NCBI RefSeq assembly: GCF_014305095.1
Contig: NZ_JACRUI010000002.1
Span: 310,001 to 374,000 of the forward strand
Reading direction: 5' to 3'
DNA: 64,000 nucleotides
DNA from: Flavobacterium kayseriense
Lineage (GTDB): Bacteria; Bacteroidota; Bacteroidia; Flavobacteriales; Flavobacteriaceae
Part shown: piece by piece, positions 45,132 through 54,511 of the stretch
How the letters are laid out: every line of letters begins with the position of its first letter
Numbering within the stretch: the stretch's first letter is position 1
Program-made: the position numbers and the translations under genes
The notes under the pieces: generated by a model
What the model was told of the DNA's origin: nothing
The model's input: only the letters and a program-made list of their open reading frames with translations
Database searches by the model: none

Positions 45132-45758
45132 ATGAAAAGCTTACTTCACCCCTCTTACTTCCCTTCTATCAGTCATTACGTTGCCATGGAGCAAGCAGAT
45201 ACAATTCTGTTTGAAATCGAAGATAATTTTCAAAAACAAACAAACAGGAACCGCACTTATATTTATAGTCCAAATGGTATTCAAATTCTAAATATCCCAG
45301 TAAAACATACCAAAGAGGCCCATCAAAAAACCAAAGATATTATTATAGATAATGATTCAGATTGGCAGAAGCAACACTTTAAATCACTTGAAACAGCGTA
45401 TCGTAGTTCTCCCTTTTTTGAATTTTTTGAAGATGAAATAAGACCATTTTACGAAAAAAAGCACAACTACTTACTTGATCTAAATTTTGAATCAATAGCC
45501 ATAGTTTCTAAATGCTTACGCAAAAAAATTACTTTTGAAACCACAACTGAGTATTTAAGGGAGGTAGATCAAAACAATATAAAAGATTATAGGTTTTTGA
45601 TCGATGGCAAAAAAGATACTTCGATAGTAAACCGATACATGCAAGTGTTTGAGGACAAACATGGCTTTATAAACAACCTGAGCATCTTAGACTTACTTTT
45701 TAATGAAGGTAAATTTACTATTGATTATTTGAGAGAGCAGCCACTACTTTCTAAGTAG
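45132..45758 (+). CDS. WbqC-like family protein
   Basis: A 208-residue protein starting at MKSLLHPSYFPSISHY (45132); a longer frame upstream is unlikely. Family marks are the N-terminal YFPSISHYVAMEQAD, then QTNRNRTYIYSPNGIQILNIPVKHT (about 36-60) and SDWQKQHFKSLETAYRSSPFFEFF (about 77-100). WbqC-type proteins are linked to O-antigen or capsule sugars in some species, but many, like this one, are single genes in Bacteroidota with no proven role. lepB lies upstream on the same strand. Confidence 0.83.
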   Translation: MKSLLHPSYFPSISHYVAMEQADTILFEIEDNFQKQTNRNRTYIYSPNGIQILNIPVKHTKEAHQKTKDIIIDNDSDWQKQHFKSLETAYRSSPFFEFFEDEIRPFYEKKHNYLLDLNFESIAIVSKCLRKKITFETTTEYLREVDQNNIKDYRFLIDGKKDTSIVNRYMQVFEDKHGFINNLSILDLLFNEGKFTIDYLREQPLLSK

Positions 45759-45763
45759 AGTTC

Positions 45764-46810
45764 CTACTCCAGACTTAGTTTAGCCATTATTGGATAATGA
45801 TCCGAATCTTTCATATCTGAAAAACTTTGAAACTCCTTGACAATCATTCTCTCATCGGCAAAAATATAATCTATTCGAGCAGGATAATATTTAAATTTAT
45901 AGGTCTGGCCAAAACCTGTACCAGCCTCTTCAAAACTATCTTTCAACTTACCTTTAATATTTCGATATACGTAAGAATAGGCACTATTATTCATATCACC
46001 ACAGATAATAACGGGATACTCACAGCGACTTTCGTGTTCTTTAAATAGCTCCGCTTGCTGTTGCTGTTGCTTGAAAGCTTTACTAATGCGTCTATATAAC
46101 ATTCGAGACTTGCTCTTGTTGATCACCTCTATATTATCATTAATCTCATCCACATCGGGTGAAATCTTTATGGATTGTAATTGCATATTGTACACTCGTA
46201 TAATATCCTTGCCCTTTTTAATATCAGCATAAATAACACTGTTATTAGAGTTGGGAAAAACAATACTTCCTTGATCAATTATAGGGAATTTAGAAAAAAT
46301 AGCTTGACCAGACTTAATTTTATTACCAGCCATTAAAATATATTTATACTTGTATACCTTTAGATCTATAGTAGCAGAGGAAGAAAATTCTTGAATACAC
46401 AAAATATCGGGGTTCTTATCATTTATAAAATCCACTATAGAGCCAGGTACATCGTTTTTATCAATCCAATTAAACAAATTAAACAAGCGAACATTGTAGC
46501 TCATTACCAGAAAGTCTTTCTCTCCAGCTGGATAAGCATTGGCTGAAAATTTATAAAACTTATTGATAAAAGTGATGCCTATTAACAATACAATGCCTGA
46601 TAAAATCATTCGTTTTTTGAACTGCAACAACCAATAAATAAAAAATAAAGTGTTTAATATAAAAAAAAGAGGCATCATCAATGTCAAAACTGCTAAAATA
46701 GGAAATATTTTAGGCGCTAAGAAAGGAAGAATATATGCAATAAAAGTAACAAGAATAAGTAGAATGTTTAAACTATACATCCCTTTATTGAACCAAGAAA
46801 GGTTTTTCAT
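45764..46810 (-). CDS. Membrane-anchored endonuclease/exonuclease/phosphatase family protein
   Basis: A 348-residue protein with about three membrane helices (residues 10-85) then an EEP-fold catalytic domain. Motifs: MSYNVRLFN (about 104), CIQEFSS (catalytic Glu, about 140), GDMNNSAYSYVYR (Asp and Asn, about 271) and SDHYPIMAKL (Asp-His, about 336). The superfamily cuts phosphodiester bonds in nucleic acids, phospholipids or inositol phosphates. The substrate is unknown. It is the last gene of the mutL-rhomboid-rhomboid operon on the minus strand. Confidence 0.86.
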   Translation of the reverse strand: MKNLSWFNKGMYSLNILLILVTFIAYILPFLAPKIFPILAVLTLMMPLFFILNTLFFIYWLLQFKKRMILSGIVLLIGITFINKFYKFSANAYPAGEKDFLVMSYNVRLFNLFNWIDKNDVPGSIVDFINDKNPDILCIQEFSSSATIDLKVYKYKYILMAGNKIKSGQAIFSKFPIIDQGSIVFPNSNNSVIYADIKKGKDIIRVYNMQLQSIKISPDVDEINDNIEVINKSKSRMLYRRISKAFKQQQQQAELFKEHESRCEYPVIICGDMNNSAYSYVYRNIKGKLKDSFEEAGTGFGQTYKFKYYPARIDYIFADERMIVKEFQSFSDMKDSDHYPIMAKLSLE

Positions 46811-46859
46811 TATTTTAGTTTAAAATTAAAATTCAGCTCACATACTCTATTTTTGGAAA

Positions 46860-47723
46860 TTAATTCCCTGCTTTAAATAAAAAATCTTTTTCTTCTTTAG
46901 ACAAACTATCATATCCAGACTGACTAATTTTATCAAGAATTTCATCTATTTGTTGCTGTGATTTTGTTTTTGTTACAATCTTGGAGGTGCGTTGTTCACT
47001 AGGCCTGTTGTAATTTTTATGTACTTTTTTAAAGGGTGTCGAAGGTGATTTCTTAAATCTATTTACAAACAAATCTATAATTTTAGTAACCCCCACACTT
47101 AAATCAGTGCCATTCTCGAGTAACTTAATGTATAAAAAACCAAAGAAAGCCCCTGATAAATGGGAAATATGCCCACCCATATTATCTAATCGAAATTGCA
47201 TTAAATCTAAAATCAGAAGTACTGCTGTAATATACCACAATTTAACGTTTCCTAACAGCAACATTCTTACATTCATTAGCGGCTGATAAGTTGTTACCGC
47301 AACTAAGATAGTCATAATTGCGGCCGAAGCACCAACAATAGAAGTATTTATCCCCAAAATATAGTAACTGATAACAAATACTAAACCAGCAAAAACTGCT
47401 CCTAAAATATAGCTTCCTAGCAACTGCTTTTGCGTGAAATAAGTCAAAAATAATTGACTAGAAAAATTCAAAACCATCATATTAAAAAGCAAATGCCAAA
47501 AACCATCATGAAAAAAAGCATAGGTTAAAAACGTCCAAGGCTTTACTGCAAAATTAGCTGGATCAGTTGATAAAGCGATCCACGATGGAAAACTAAAGAA
47601 TCCACCACTATACTGATAGAAAAAAGCTAATGATAAAAGAAAGCATCCCACATTCCAATAGATAATTCTAAAAGCAACACTCCCTACTTTATACTGTAAT
47701 TTTAAATCGTCTATAATATTCAT
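46860..47723 (-). CDS. Rhomboid family intramembrane serine protease with C-terminal DUF6576-like tail
   Basis: A 287-residue protein with six predicted membrane helices. The catalytic dyad is S133 (IVGASAAIM) and H188 (ISHLSGAFFG), and the HLLFNMMVL motif (77-85) is the usual second helix. Beyond about residue 205 it has a cytoplasmic tail of about 80 residues ending DEILDKISQSGYDSLSKEEK, which matches the DUF6576 domain attached to Bacteroidota rhomboids. Rhomboids cut membrane proteins inside the membrane; the substrates are not known. It is directly downstream of a second rhomboid gene. Confidence 0.9.
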   Translation of the reverse strand: MNIIDDLKLQYKVGSVAFRIIYWNVGCFLLSLAFFYQYSGGFFSFPSWIALSTDPANFAVKPWTFLTYAFFHDGFWHLLFNMMVLNFSSQLFLTYFTQKQLLGSYILGAVFAGLVFVISYYILGINTSIVGASAAIMTILVAVTTYQPLMNVRMLLLGNVKLWYITAVLLILDLMQFRLDNMGGHISHLSGAFFGFLYIKLLENGTDLSVGVTKIIDLFVNRFKKSPSTPFKKVHKNYNRPSEQRTSKIVTKTKSQQQIDEILDKISQSGYDSLSKEEKDFLFKAGN

Positions 47724-47741
47724 GGCTTTACTTGCTTTTAC

Positions 47742-48488
47742 TTAATTCCAACGATTGTTCTCAAATTGGTTTTTCTTCCAATACCAACTTATCAAAAGCC
47801 CAAACAAAGCACCACCAACGTGAGCAAAATGAGCAATTCCAGGCCCGCCAAAAAGCGACTGACCAGAAACCCCCAAATATAAATCAACTGCAACTAATCC
47901 TGGTACAAAATATTTAGCCTTAATAGGAACTGGAATGAATATCAAAGCTAACTCCGCATTTGGAAACATGAAAGCAAAAGCAACAATTATTCCGTATATA
48001 GCGCCAGAGGCACCTACAACAGTTCCTGCATAAGAGCTAATAAAGTTTTGGTATTGTGAAGTCGTAAGCAATTCTTGCCATTGTGTATTAATTTTACCCT
48101 CATTCAATACTTTCAAAATTTCTGCTTTTTCAAAACCACTTTCTACAAGCGTATTAATGGCATCTTGAAAATAATAGTAATTTATTCCTGTGTGTATTAA
48201 GGCAGCACCTAAACCACATGAGAGGTAAAAGAACAAAAACTTTTTACCTCCCCAAAAATGCTCTAACGCAGATCCAAAGGAATATAAGGCAAACATATTA
48301 AATAAAATATGCATAAACCCCCCATGCATAAACATATGTGTAATAGGTTGCCAAAACTGAAAACCACCGTTCTCAGGAAAGTATAGTGCTAATAAATCGT
48401 AAGCTTGATCTCCGACAGCAAGTGTACCAATGAAGAATAATACATTAATAATTAGTAACTGCTTTACCGTTTCGGTTATATTTCTCAT
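47742..48488 (-). CDS. Rhomboid family intramembrane serine protease
   Basis: A 248-residue protein with the rhomboid pattern: QPITHMFMHGGFMHILFNMFAL (about 47-68), catalytic S161 (VVGASGAIYG) and H223 (FAHVGGALFG). Between helix 3 and the Ser helix (about 106-155) it carries a 50-residue insert, longer than in the neighbouring rhomboid, probably a periplasmic or luminal loop. Its start overlaps the mutL stop by 4 bases, so the two are translationally coupled. Substrates are unknown. Confidence 0.91.
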   Translation of the reverse strand: MRNITETVKQLLIINVLFFIGTLAVGDQAYDLLALYFPENGGFQFWQPITHMFMHGGFMHILFNMFALYSFGSALEHFWGGKKFLFFYLSCGLGAALIHTGINYYYFQDAINTLVESGFEKAEILKVLNEGKINTQWQELLTTSQYQNFISSYAGTVVGASGAIYGIIVAFAFMFPNAELALIFIPVPIKAKYFVPGLVAVDLYLGVSGQSLFGGPGIAHFAHVGGALFGLLISWYWKKNQFENNRWN

Positions 48489-50347
48489 ATTGCGAATTTT
48501 TTATCTAAATCTTCTACTCTCATTGTAATAAAAGTAGGTTTTTGAAAAGGAGAAACATTTGGATCTTTACAGGCAAAAAGACCATTTACCAAATTCTCTT
48601 GTTCTTTTACTGTTAAACTTATCCCTGTTTTTACGGCTAAACTTTTAGCCATCGACTTTGCAATTGTATCGTTTTGACTGAAGCTATTCTCTGGAATACC
48701 ATCTTCTAAATCGCTTAACAATTGCTCTAAAACCATAGAAACTTCACTCTCTGTAACATTTACAGGTATCCCAGAAATTACTATATGTGCATTATCAGCT
48801 ATTTCTTCAAAAACAAAACCAGTATTTACTAAGGATAGTTTAAGTTCCTCAATTAAATCCATCTCAGCAGATGAAAAAAACAAATCTAAAGGAAATAGTA
48901 ATTGCTGGCTTGATGCTTGTTGCACGGTCATATTAGTCAAAAACTGCTCATACAAAACCCGTTGATGTGCCCTTTGCTGATCAACAATAACCATTCCTGA
49001 TTTAATAGGAGATACTATATACTTTTTATGTATTTGATATACATTTTGAACAGCATGCTCTACCTCTTGATCATTAAACAAAGATCCTGTGATCTCTTCC
49101 GTTTCAAAAGTAAAATCAGTTGCAGCAGACTGAAAATGTGAATCTTGTTTTAAACCAACATAAAGACTTTCCCAACTTGCAGTAGGCTCGGGTTTTCTAT
49201 AAGAACTAGCCGAGGCATAATGTTTATTAACTTTATCATCAGAAAAAGGATTAAAAGTACTATCCACCTGAATTGTAGGCGTTTCTCCTTTTAAATCTTT
49301 ATAATTATAGGGCGTATCTAAGTTCGAGTCTCTATCAAAATCTAGAACGGGTGCTACATTAAACTGACCCAAACTGTGCTTTATTGAAGAACGTAAAATA
49401 GCATACAAGGCGTGCTCATCATCAAACTTAATTTCTGTTTTAGTAGGATGAATATTGATATCAATCGTGTTGGGTGGCACCGTTAAATATAGAAAATAAC
49501 TTGGTTGCGCACCATCACGCAAGAGTCCTTCGTAAGCAGCCATTACGGCATGATGCAAATAACCACTTTTAATGAATCGATCATTAACAAAGAAAAACTG
49601 TTCACCTCTGCTTTTTTTGGCAAATTCTGGCTTACTAACAAATCCCTGAATGGTAACAATCTCGGTTTCCTCCTGAACAGGCACTAATTTCTCATTAGTT
49701 TTACCCGAAAAAATATTTACGATACGTTGCCTTAAAGTCGAAGCTGGCAGATTAAACATTTCACTTCCATTGTGGTAAAAAGTAAAATAGATAGAAGGAT
49801 GCGCCAATGCAACTCTATGAAATTCATCGATGATATGACGGTATTCTACTGTATCTGATTTTAAGAAATTGCGACGTGCAGGTATGTTAAAAAAAAGATT
49901 TTTGACTGCAAAAGATGTTCCTTTAGGAAGCACGGCAGCGTCTTGCGCGACAAACTTACTCCCCTCGATTATAATTTGAACACCAAGTTCTTCTTGGTCT
50001 TGCTTTGTTTTCATCTCTACGTGAGCAATTGCGGCAATTGAAGCTAATGCTTCTCCACGAAAACCCTTAGTATTTAATGAAAATAAATCCTCTGCTTGAC
50101 GAATTTTTGATGTCGCATGACGTTCAAAACACAAACGAGAATCTGTTACGCTCATCCCTTTTCCGTTGTCGATTACTTGCACTAATGCTTTCCCTGCTTC
50201 TTTAATAATGAGCTTGATGTCTGAGGCATTAGCATCCACAGCATTTTCTAGCAATTCTTTGACAACTGAGGCAGGTCTTTGCACCACTTCTCCAGCAGCA
50301 ATTTGGTTTGCGACATGATCAGGAAGTAATTGGATTATACTTGACAT
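48485..50347 (-). CDS. mutL: DNA mismatch repair protein MutL
   Basis: A 620-residue MutL using the ATG at 50347 (MSSIIQLLPDHVANQIAAGE). The N-terminal GHKL ATPase is complete: VVKELLENAVDA, IDNGKGM, TKGFRGEALASIAA. The C-terminal dimer domain contains a variant metal-motif DQQRAHQRVLYE (about residue 455) instead of DQHA..E-type, and the last motif reads SPFQKP instead of a CPHGRP-type. Nicking activity may therefore be lost or changed. MutL couples MutS mismatch detection to downstream repair. It heads an operon with two rhomboids and an EEP protein. Confidence 0.94.
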   Translation of the reverse strand: MSSIIQLLPDHVANQIAAGEVVQRPASVVKELLENAVDANASDIKLIIKEAGKALVQVIDNGKGMSVTDSRLCFERHATSKIRQAEDLFSLNTKGFRGEALASIAAIAHVEMKTKQDQEELGVQIIIEGSKFVAQDAAVLPKGTSFAVKNLFFNIPARRNFLKSDTVEYRHIIDEFHRVALAHPSIYFTFYHNGSEMFNLPASTLRQRIVNIFSGKTNEKLVPVQEETEIVTIQGFVSKPEFAKKSRGEQFFFVNDRFIKSGYLHHAVMAAYEGLLRDGAQPSYFLYLTVPPNTIDINIHPTKTEIKFDDEHALYAILRSSIKHSLGQFNVAPVLDFDRDSNLDTPYNYKDLKGETPTIQVDSTFNPFSDDKVNKHYASASSYRKPEPTASWESLYVGLKQDSHFQSAATDFTFETEEITGSLFNDQEVEHAVQNVYQIHKKYIVSPIKSGMVIVDQQRAHQRVLYEQFLTNMTVQQASSQQLLFPLDLFFSSAEMDLIEELKLSLVNTGFVFEEIADNAHIVISGIPVNVTESEVSMVLEQLLSDLEDGIPENSFSQNDTIAKSMAKSLAVKTGISLTVKEQENLVNGLFACKDPNVSPFQKPTFITMRVEDLDKKFAI

Positions 50348-50458
50348 TAAGAAAAAATAGTTTAAAAATTTATGGTTTTGGGCTCCCAAACAAATAGTCA
50401 CAAATTTAAGGAAATTTGATTGGCTTTACCTCTTTAGAAAATCATAAATAAAACAAAA

Positions 50459-50490
50459 AACCTATCCTATTTTGAGAAATAGCATAGGTT
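50459..50490 (-). terminator. Terminator after ribH
   Basis: Arms 50459-50472 and 50477-50490 form a 14-bp stem with one C-C mismatch and a short loop; T follows on the minus strand. Confidence 0.75.
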
Positions 50491-50512
50491 TCCTATTTGT
50501 GTATGATACGAA

Positions 50513-51085
50513 TTACTCGTCTAACTTCAAAGGAAGGTTTTCAATTTGTAATTGACCTGATGACAACAAAGCTGGTTTTTTGTATTCGTGCGCCAAGGAT
50601 GCTTGCTGACGAATGAAAGCCATTTTTATAGCCGCAATTGCTGCTTCAGTTCCTTTGTTTCCATGAATCCCTCCACTTCTATCAATCGACTGTTGCATGG
50701 TATTATCTGTTAAAACACAAAATATAACAGGAATATCTGACTGTACATTTAGGTCTTTTATACCCTGTGTCACACCTTCGCATACAAAATCAAAATGCTT
50801 CGTTTCTCCTTGTATCACACATCCTATCGCGATAACAGCATCAACATTTTGTGTTTGCAACATTTTTTTTGCACCGTAAATAAGTTCAAAACTTCCTGGA
50901 ACATTCCATCTAATAATATGCTCTGCAGGAACCTCACTATCTAAAAAAGCTGCTTCGGCTCCATTGTATAATCCTTCTGTGATTTCCTCATTCCATTCTG
51001 CAACTACAACTCCAAAGCGAAAATCTTTTGCTTTAGGTAAGCTGCTTTTGTCATAAACCGATAAATTCTTATTAATCGTTGCCAT
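50513..51085 (-). CDS. ribH: 6,7-dimethyl-8-ribityllumazine synthase
   Basis: A 190-residue lumazine synthase. Marks: FGVVVAEWNEEITEGLYNGA (about 24-43), NVPGSFELIYGAK (about 61-73), and GCVIQGETKHFDFVCE (about 88-103) with the catalytic H97. It makes the lumazine precursor of riboflavin, forming 60-subunit shells or pentamers. The C-terminal tail after about residue 160 is 25-30 residues longer than in E. coli. No other riboflavin gene and no FMN riboswitch is adjacent; it is monocistronic with a terminator. Confidence 0.94.
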   Translation of the reverse strand: MATINKNLSVYDKSSLPKAKDFRFGVVVAEWNEEITEGLYNGAEAAFLDSEVPAEHIIRWNVPGSFELIYGAKKMLQTQNVDAVIAIGCVIQGETKHFDFVCEGVTQGIKDLNVQSDIPVIFCVLTDNTMQQSIDRSGGIHGNKGTEAAIAAIKMAFIRQQASLAHEYKKPALLSSGQLQIENLPLKLDE

Positions 51086-51190
51086 AAAAATGATATTTAA
51101 TATTTGATTTAAAAAAAAATTGACAATTACATGTATTAAAATTACTCTTAATAAATGTAACTGCCAACCTTAGAACTGTGTATTTTATAT

Positions 51191-51967
51191 TTATTGAGAC
51201 AAACCAATTAAAGCATCAACTGAAGCTGCTTCTGGTGCTGTATCAAAATCTTCTTTGATGTCTGTAAAAAATTTCAAAGCTGCTTCTTTATCTCCAAGAG
51301 CTAAGGCAGTTTTACCCGCTTTTAACATGAAACGTGGAGTTGTGAAATCATTTTTATTTGCCTCAACTGCCTTTTTGTAACTATCTAAAGCCTCTTTAAG
51401 TTGATTTTTTTGTGCGTATGCATCTCCAATTGCTCCTTTTGCTAAAGCACTTAAAACAATATCATCTGAGTTAAACTTGTTTAAGTAATCAATTGCTTCT
51501 GTATATTTACCTGTGTTTAAATAAGCAATTCCAGCGTAATAGTTAGCCAAGTTTCCTGCATCAGTACCTGAATATTCATCAGCAATTTTCAAGAAACCAA
51601 ACTTACCTTCTGATCCATTCAAAGATAATTTGAAAAGAGAGTCACTTTTAACTCCATCAATAGCTGATTGAAAGTTTTGTTGTGCAACAAACATCTCATT
51701 AGCTGCTTCTAATTGTTTGGGCTCAGCAATAAATTTTTGATAAACTAAGTAACCAACAGTAAACAAAGCAACAGCTCCTACTATACCAATAATAATTTTT
51801 TGGTTTCTAGCAACGAAATCTTCAGTTTTTGAAGCAGTTTCATCTAAAGCTGAAAAAACACCCGCCGTTGTACTATCTTTTTCGTCAATTATAACATTAT
51901 CAACAGTAGTATCGTTTACTTCTTTTTCTTTTGGTGCTTTATATCCTCTTTTATTGTAAGTAGCCAT
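51191..51967 (-). CDS. Tetratricopeptide repeat membrane protein (YfgM-like)
   Basis: A 258-residue protein with a cytoplasmic N-terminal stretch (1-55), a single membrane helix (about 57-76, IIIGIVGAVALFTVGYLV), and a TPR region (about 85-255): AGIAYLNTGKYTEAIDYLNKF, GAIGDAYAQKNQLKEALDSYKKA, MLKAGKTALALGDKEAALKFF. It looks like the YfgM family, TPR proteins facing the periplasm that bind chaperones or the SecYEG translocon. The role here is inferred from layout. It is divergent from recF; a minus-strand -7 box (TATTTTTG) lies at 51990-51997. Confidence 0.83.
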   Translation of the reverse strand: MATYNKRGYKAPKEKEVNDTTVDNVIIDEKDSTTAGVFSALDETASKTEDFVARNQKIIIGIVGAVALFTVGYLVYQKFIAEPKQLEAANEMFVAQQNFQSAIDGVKSDSLFKLSLNGSEGKFGFLKIADEYSGTDAGNLANYYAGIAYLNTGKYTEAIDYLNKFNSDDIVLSALAKGAIGDAYAQKNQLKEALDSYKKAVEANKNDFTTPRFMLKAGKTALALGDKEAALKFFTDIKEDFDTAPEAASVDALIGLSQ

Positions 51968-52211
51968 TTAAAATTAATTTAGTGAACCGCAAAAATAAAA
52001 TTTTTATTCAAACTCACGCAATAAATTACATATTTTATATCAGAATCGAAAAAATATTTTTTGAACCCCTTAATCTACTTTGATAAACTAAAATAAATTG
52101 GAGACAAAATAGCCAAAAGTTCTTTTTATCAATAATTTTCAATAATTTGCAACCTTTTATTAAAAACACTCCAAAAACGACAAATACCTCTATTTCAGTA
52201 GGTCCTAAAAG

Positions 52212-53291
52212 ATGTATCTAAAAAAAATCTCATTATTCAATTATAAAAATTTCTCAGAAGCTAATTTTGAGTTCGAAAGTAAAATAATATGTTTCGTAGG
52301 GAAAAACGGAATTGGTAAAACCAATGTGTTAGACGCTATCTATCATTTGTCGTACGGCAAAAGTTATTTTAACCCTTTGGCGGTTCAAAACATTAAGCAC
52401 GGCGAAGAGTTTTTTGTCATTGATGCCGAATTTGTCAAGAAAGAACGTACTGAACAAGTCGTGTGCAGCTTGAAGAAAGGTCAGAAAAAAGTACTTAAAC
52501 GCAACGGCAAAGCATACGACAAATTCTCGGACCACATCGGCTTCATACCCTTAGTAATTATTTCACCAGCTGATAGGGATTTGATTGTAGAAGGAAGTGA
52601 AACACGCCGTAAATTCATGGACAGCGTTATATCACAACTTGACGCCCAGTATTTACAGCAATTAATTCAATACCAAAAAGTAATGAGTCAGCGCAATGCA
52701 TTACTAAAATACTTTGCACTAAATCATGTTTTTGAGAATGACACACTCGCTATCTACAACGAACAATTGACTACTTACGGTACTTATATTTTCGAAAAAA
52801 GAAAAGAATTTATAGCTGCTTTCGTTCCTATATTTAATGAACATCACCATGCTATAACCGGTTCTGCCGAGAGTGTGCAATTAGTATATGAAAGTCATTT
52901 ATACGAAAATGATTTATTGACATTATTACAACAAAATATAAATAGAGATCGAACCTTACATTACACAAGCGTTGGGATTCATAAAGACGACCTATCCTTC
53001 GAAATTGACAACCATCCCATTAAAAAATTTGGATCGCAAGGACAACAGAAGTCATTTTTGATTGCTTTAAAATTAGCACAATTCGAATTTCTTAAGAAAC
53101 AAAGTGGCGTAAAACCGATCTTATTATTTGACGATATTTTTGATAAGCTTGACGAAAGCAGAGTATCTAAAATTATCGAAATGGTAAACAGTGAAGCCTT
53201 TGGTCAGCTTTTTATCTCGGATACGCATCCTGAACGAACAGAAATCATTGTAAAATCAACTCATCAATCCTATCAAATTTTTAATTTATAA
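52212..53291 (+). CDS. recF: DNA replication and repair protein RecF
   Basis: A 359-residue SMC-like ATPase: Walker [10 protein letters not shown] (residues 30-38), signature [10 protein letters not shown] (about 275), and Walker [17 protein letters not shown] (about 299-314). RecF loads RecA at gaps in single-stranded DNA with RecO and RecR. It stands alone here, not in a dnaA-dnaN-recF cluster, which is normal for Bacteroidota. The start at [21 protein letters not shown] is well placed. Confidence 0.95.
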   Translation: MYLKKISLFNYKNFSEANFEFESKIICFVGKNGIGKTNVLDAIYHLSYGKSYFNPLAVQNIKHGEEFFVIDAEFVKKERTEQVVCSLKKGQKKVLKRNGKAYDKFSDHIGFIPLVIISPADRDLIVEGSETRRKFMDSVISQLDAQYLQQLIQYQKVMSQRNALLKYFALNHVFENDTLAIYNEQLTTYGTYIFEKRKEFIAAFVPIFNEHHHAITGSAESVQLVYESHLYENDLLTLLQQNINRDRTLHYTSVGIHKDDLSFEIDNHPIKKFGSQGQQKSFLIALKLAQFEFLKKQSGVKPILLFDDIFDKLDESRVSKIIEMVNSEAFGQLFISDTHPERTEIIVKSTHQSYQIFNL

Positions 53292-53368
53292 AAGGAATTT
53301 TAGCCTTTAATTAAGGGGATTCACTTAATAATTAGTTATTTTTGTATCACATCTAAAAACCAAATCCT

Positions 53369-53797
53369 ATGATTAACTTTCGTTCCTTTTTAGCCTTATT
53401 GGTAACTATTACTCTATTTGCTTGTAACGCTCAAACCTCAGATAAAATTAAAACGGTTTCAGCTACAGAATTCGCTAATAACATAAACACTGCGGTTAAG
53501 CCTCAAATTATAGATGTAAGAACACCAGGCGAATACTCAGCAGGTTATATAAAAAACGCTACTAACATCGATTGGCTAGGCGATGCTTTTGAAGCAGAGA
53601 CAGAGTCGCTAGACAAGAAAAAACCAGTATATGTGTATTGTAAAAGTGGAAATCGCAGTAGTAAAGCGGTTAAAAAACTAGAAGAATTAGGTTTTACACA
53701 AATAGTTGAGCTCAAAGGAGGTATATCAGAATGGACTAATAACTACCCAATTACTACGGATACAACTACTGATTCTAAAAACACTAATAAAGGATAG
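53369..53797 (+). CDS. Rhodanese-like lipoprotein
   Basis: A 142-residue protein with a lipoprotein signal (LLVTITLFACNAQ, Cys19) and a single rhodanese domain (about 29-130). Marks: IDVRTPGEYSAGYIKNATNID and the catalytic loop YCKSGNRSSKA, whose Cys is present. Rhodaneses move sulfur or act as periplasmic thiol proteins; the exact job is unknown. A TATTTTTG -7 box at 53337-53344 lies 25 bases before the ATG. Confidence 0.9.
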   Translation: MINFRSFLALLVTITLFACNAQTSDKIKTVSATEFANNINTAVKPQIIDVRTPGEYSAGYIKNATNIDWLGDAFEAETESLDKKKPVYVYCKSGNRSSKAVKKLEELGFTQIVELKGGISEWTNNYPITTDTTTDSKNTNKG

Positions 53798-53821
53798 AAA
53801 AACAACCTTAATCGATTACAT

Positions 53822-54502
53822 ATGTTAGCGATAGAAACAATTCAATTTCTTGCAGACTTAAAAGGGAACAATAATCGCGATTGGTTTTTGGAAAATAAAA
53901 AAAGATACGAGCTTTTTAAAAAAGACTATCAGAAACTTGTTTCAGAACTGTTAGCAATTATGAAACCTTTAGATCCTACTCTTGAAATGCTAGAAGTGAA
54001 AAATTGCACTTTTAGAATTAATAGAGATATTCGCTTTTCTAAAGATAAAACTCCTTATAAAACACACCTCGGAATATGGATGCCTTGTGGCAGAGTAAAA
54101 GGAAAAAATAGCCCCGGGTACTACATTCACTTAGATCCTGAAGAAGCTTTTATCGCAGGAGGGCTGTATGCTCCCGAAGCCGAGGAGTTAAAAAAAATAC
54201 GAAAAGAAATCGCTTTTTTTTATGAAGATTTAGAAGAAATATTACTTGAAAAAGAATTTAAAAAAGTATTTGTAGATTTTGATCGTAATGAAAAAAGCCT
54301 GCTTAAAAATCCGCCTCGAGGATATGACAAAGAGCATCCTGCAATTGACTTATTAAAACTCAAGAGTTTTGAAAGCTCACATAAAATTAAATTTGAAGAT
54401 GTTGCAGAAAAAGGGTTTGTAAATATGGTGACGAAAAAACTTATTCTCTTAAAACCGTTAAACGAATTTATAAGCAGGGCTTTAAGTGGTGATGAATTTT
54501 AA
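53822..54502 (+). CDS. DUF2461 family protein
   Basis: A 226-residue protein with the DUF2461 pattern: FLADLKGNNNRDWFLENKKRYE at the start, FRINRDIRFSKDKTPYKTHLG (about 61-81), GYYIHLDPEEAFIAGGLYAPE (about 99-119) and LKNPPRGYDKEHPAIDLLKLKSF (about 160-182). The family is widespread with no known role. It is in a run of same-strand genes after the rhodanese gene. No signal peptide is seen, so it is cytosolic. Confidence 0.87.
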   Translation: MLAIETIQFLADLKGNNNRDWFLENKKRYELFKKDYQKLVSELLAIMKPLDPTLEMLEVKNCTFRINRDIRFSKDKTPYKTHLGIWMPCGRVKGKNSPGYYIHLDPEEAFIAGGLYAPEAEELKKIRKEIAFFYEDLEEILLEKEFKKVFVDFDRNEKSLLKNPPRGYDKEHPAIDLLKLKSFESSHKIKFEDVAEKGFVNMVTKKLILLKPLNEFISRALSGDEF

Positions 54503-54511
54503 ACCAAACAA

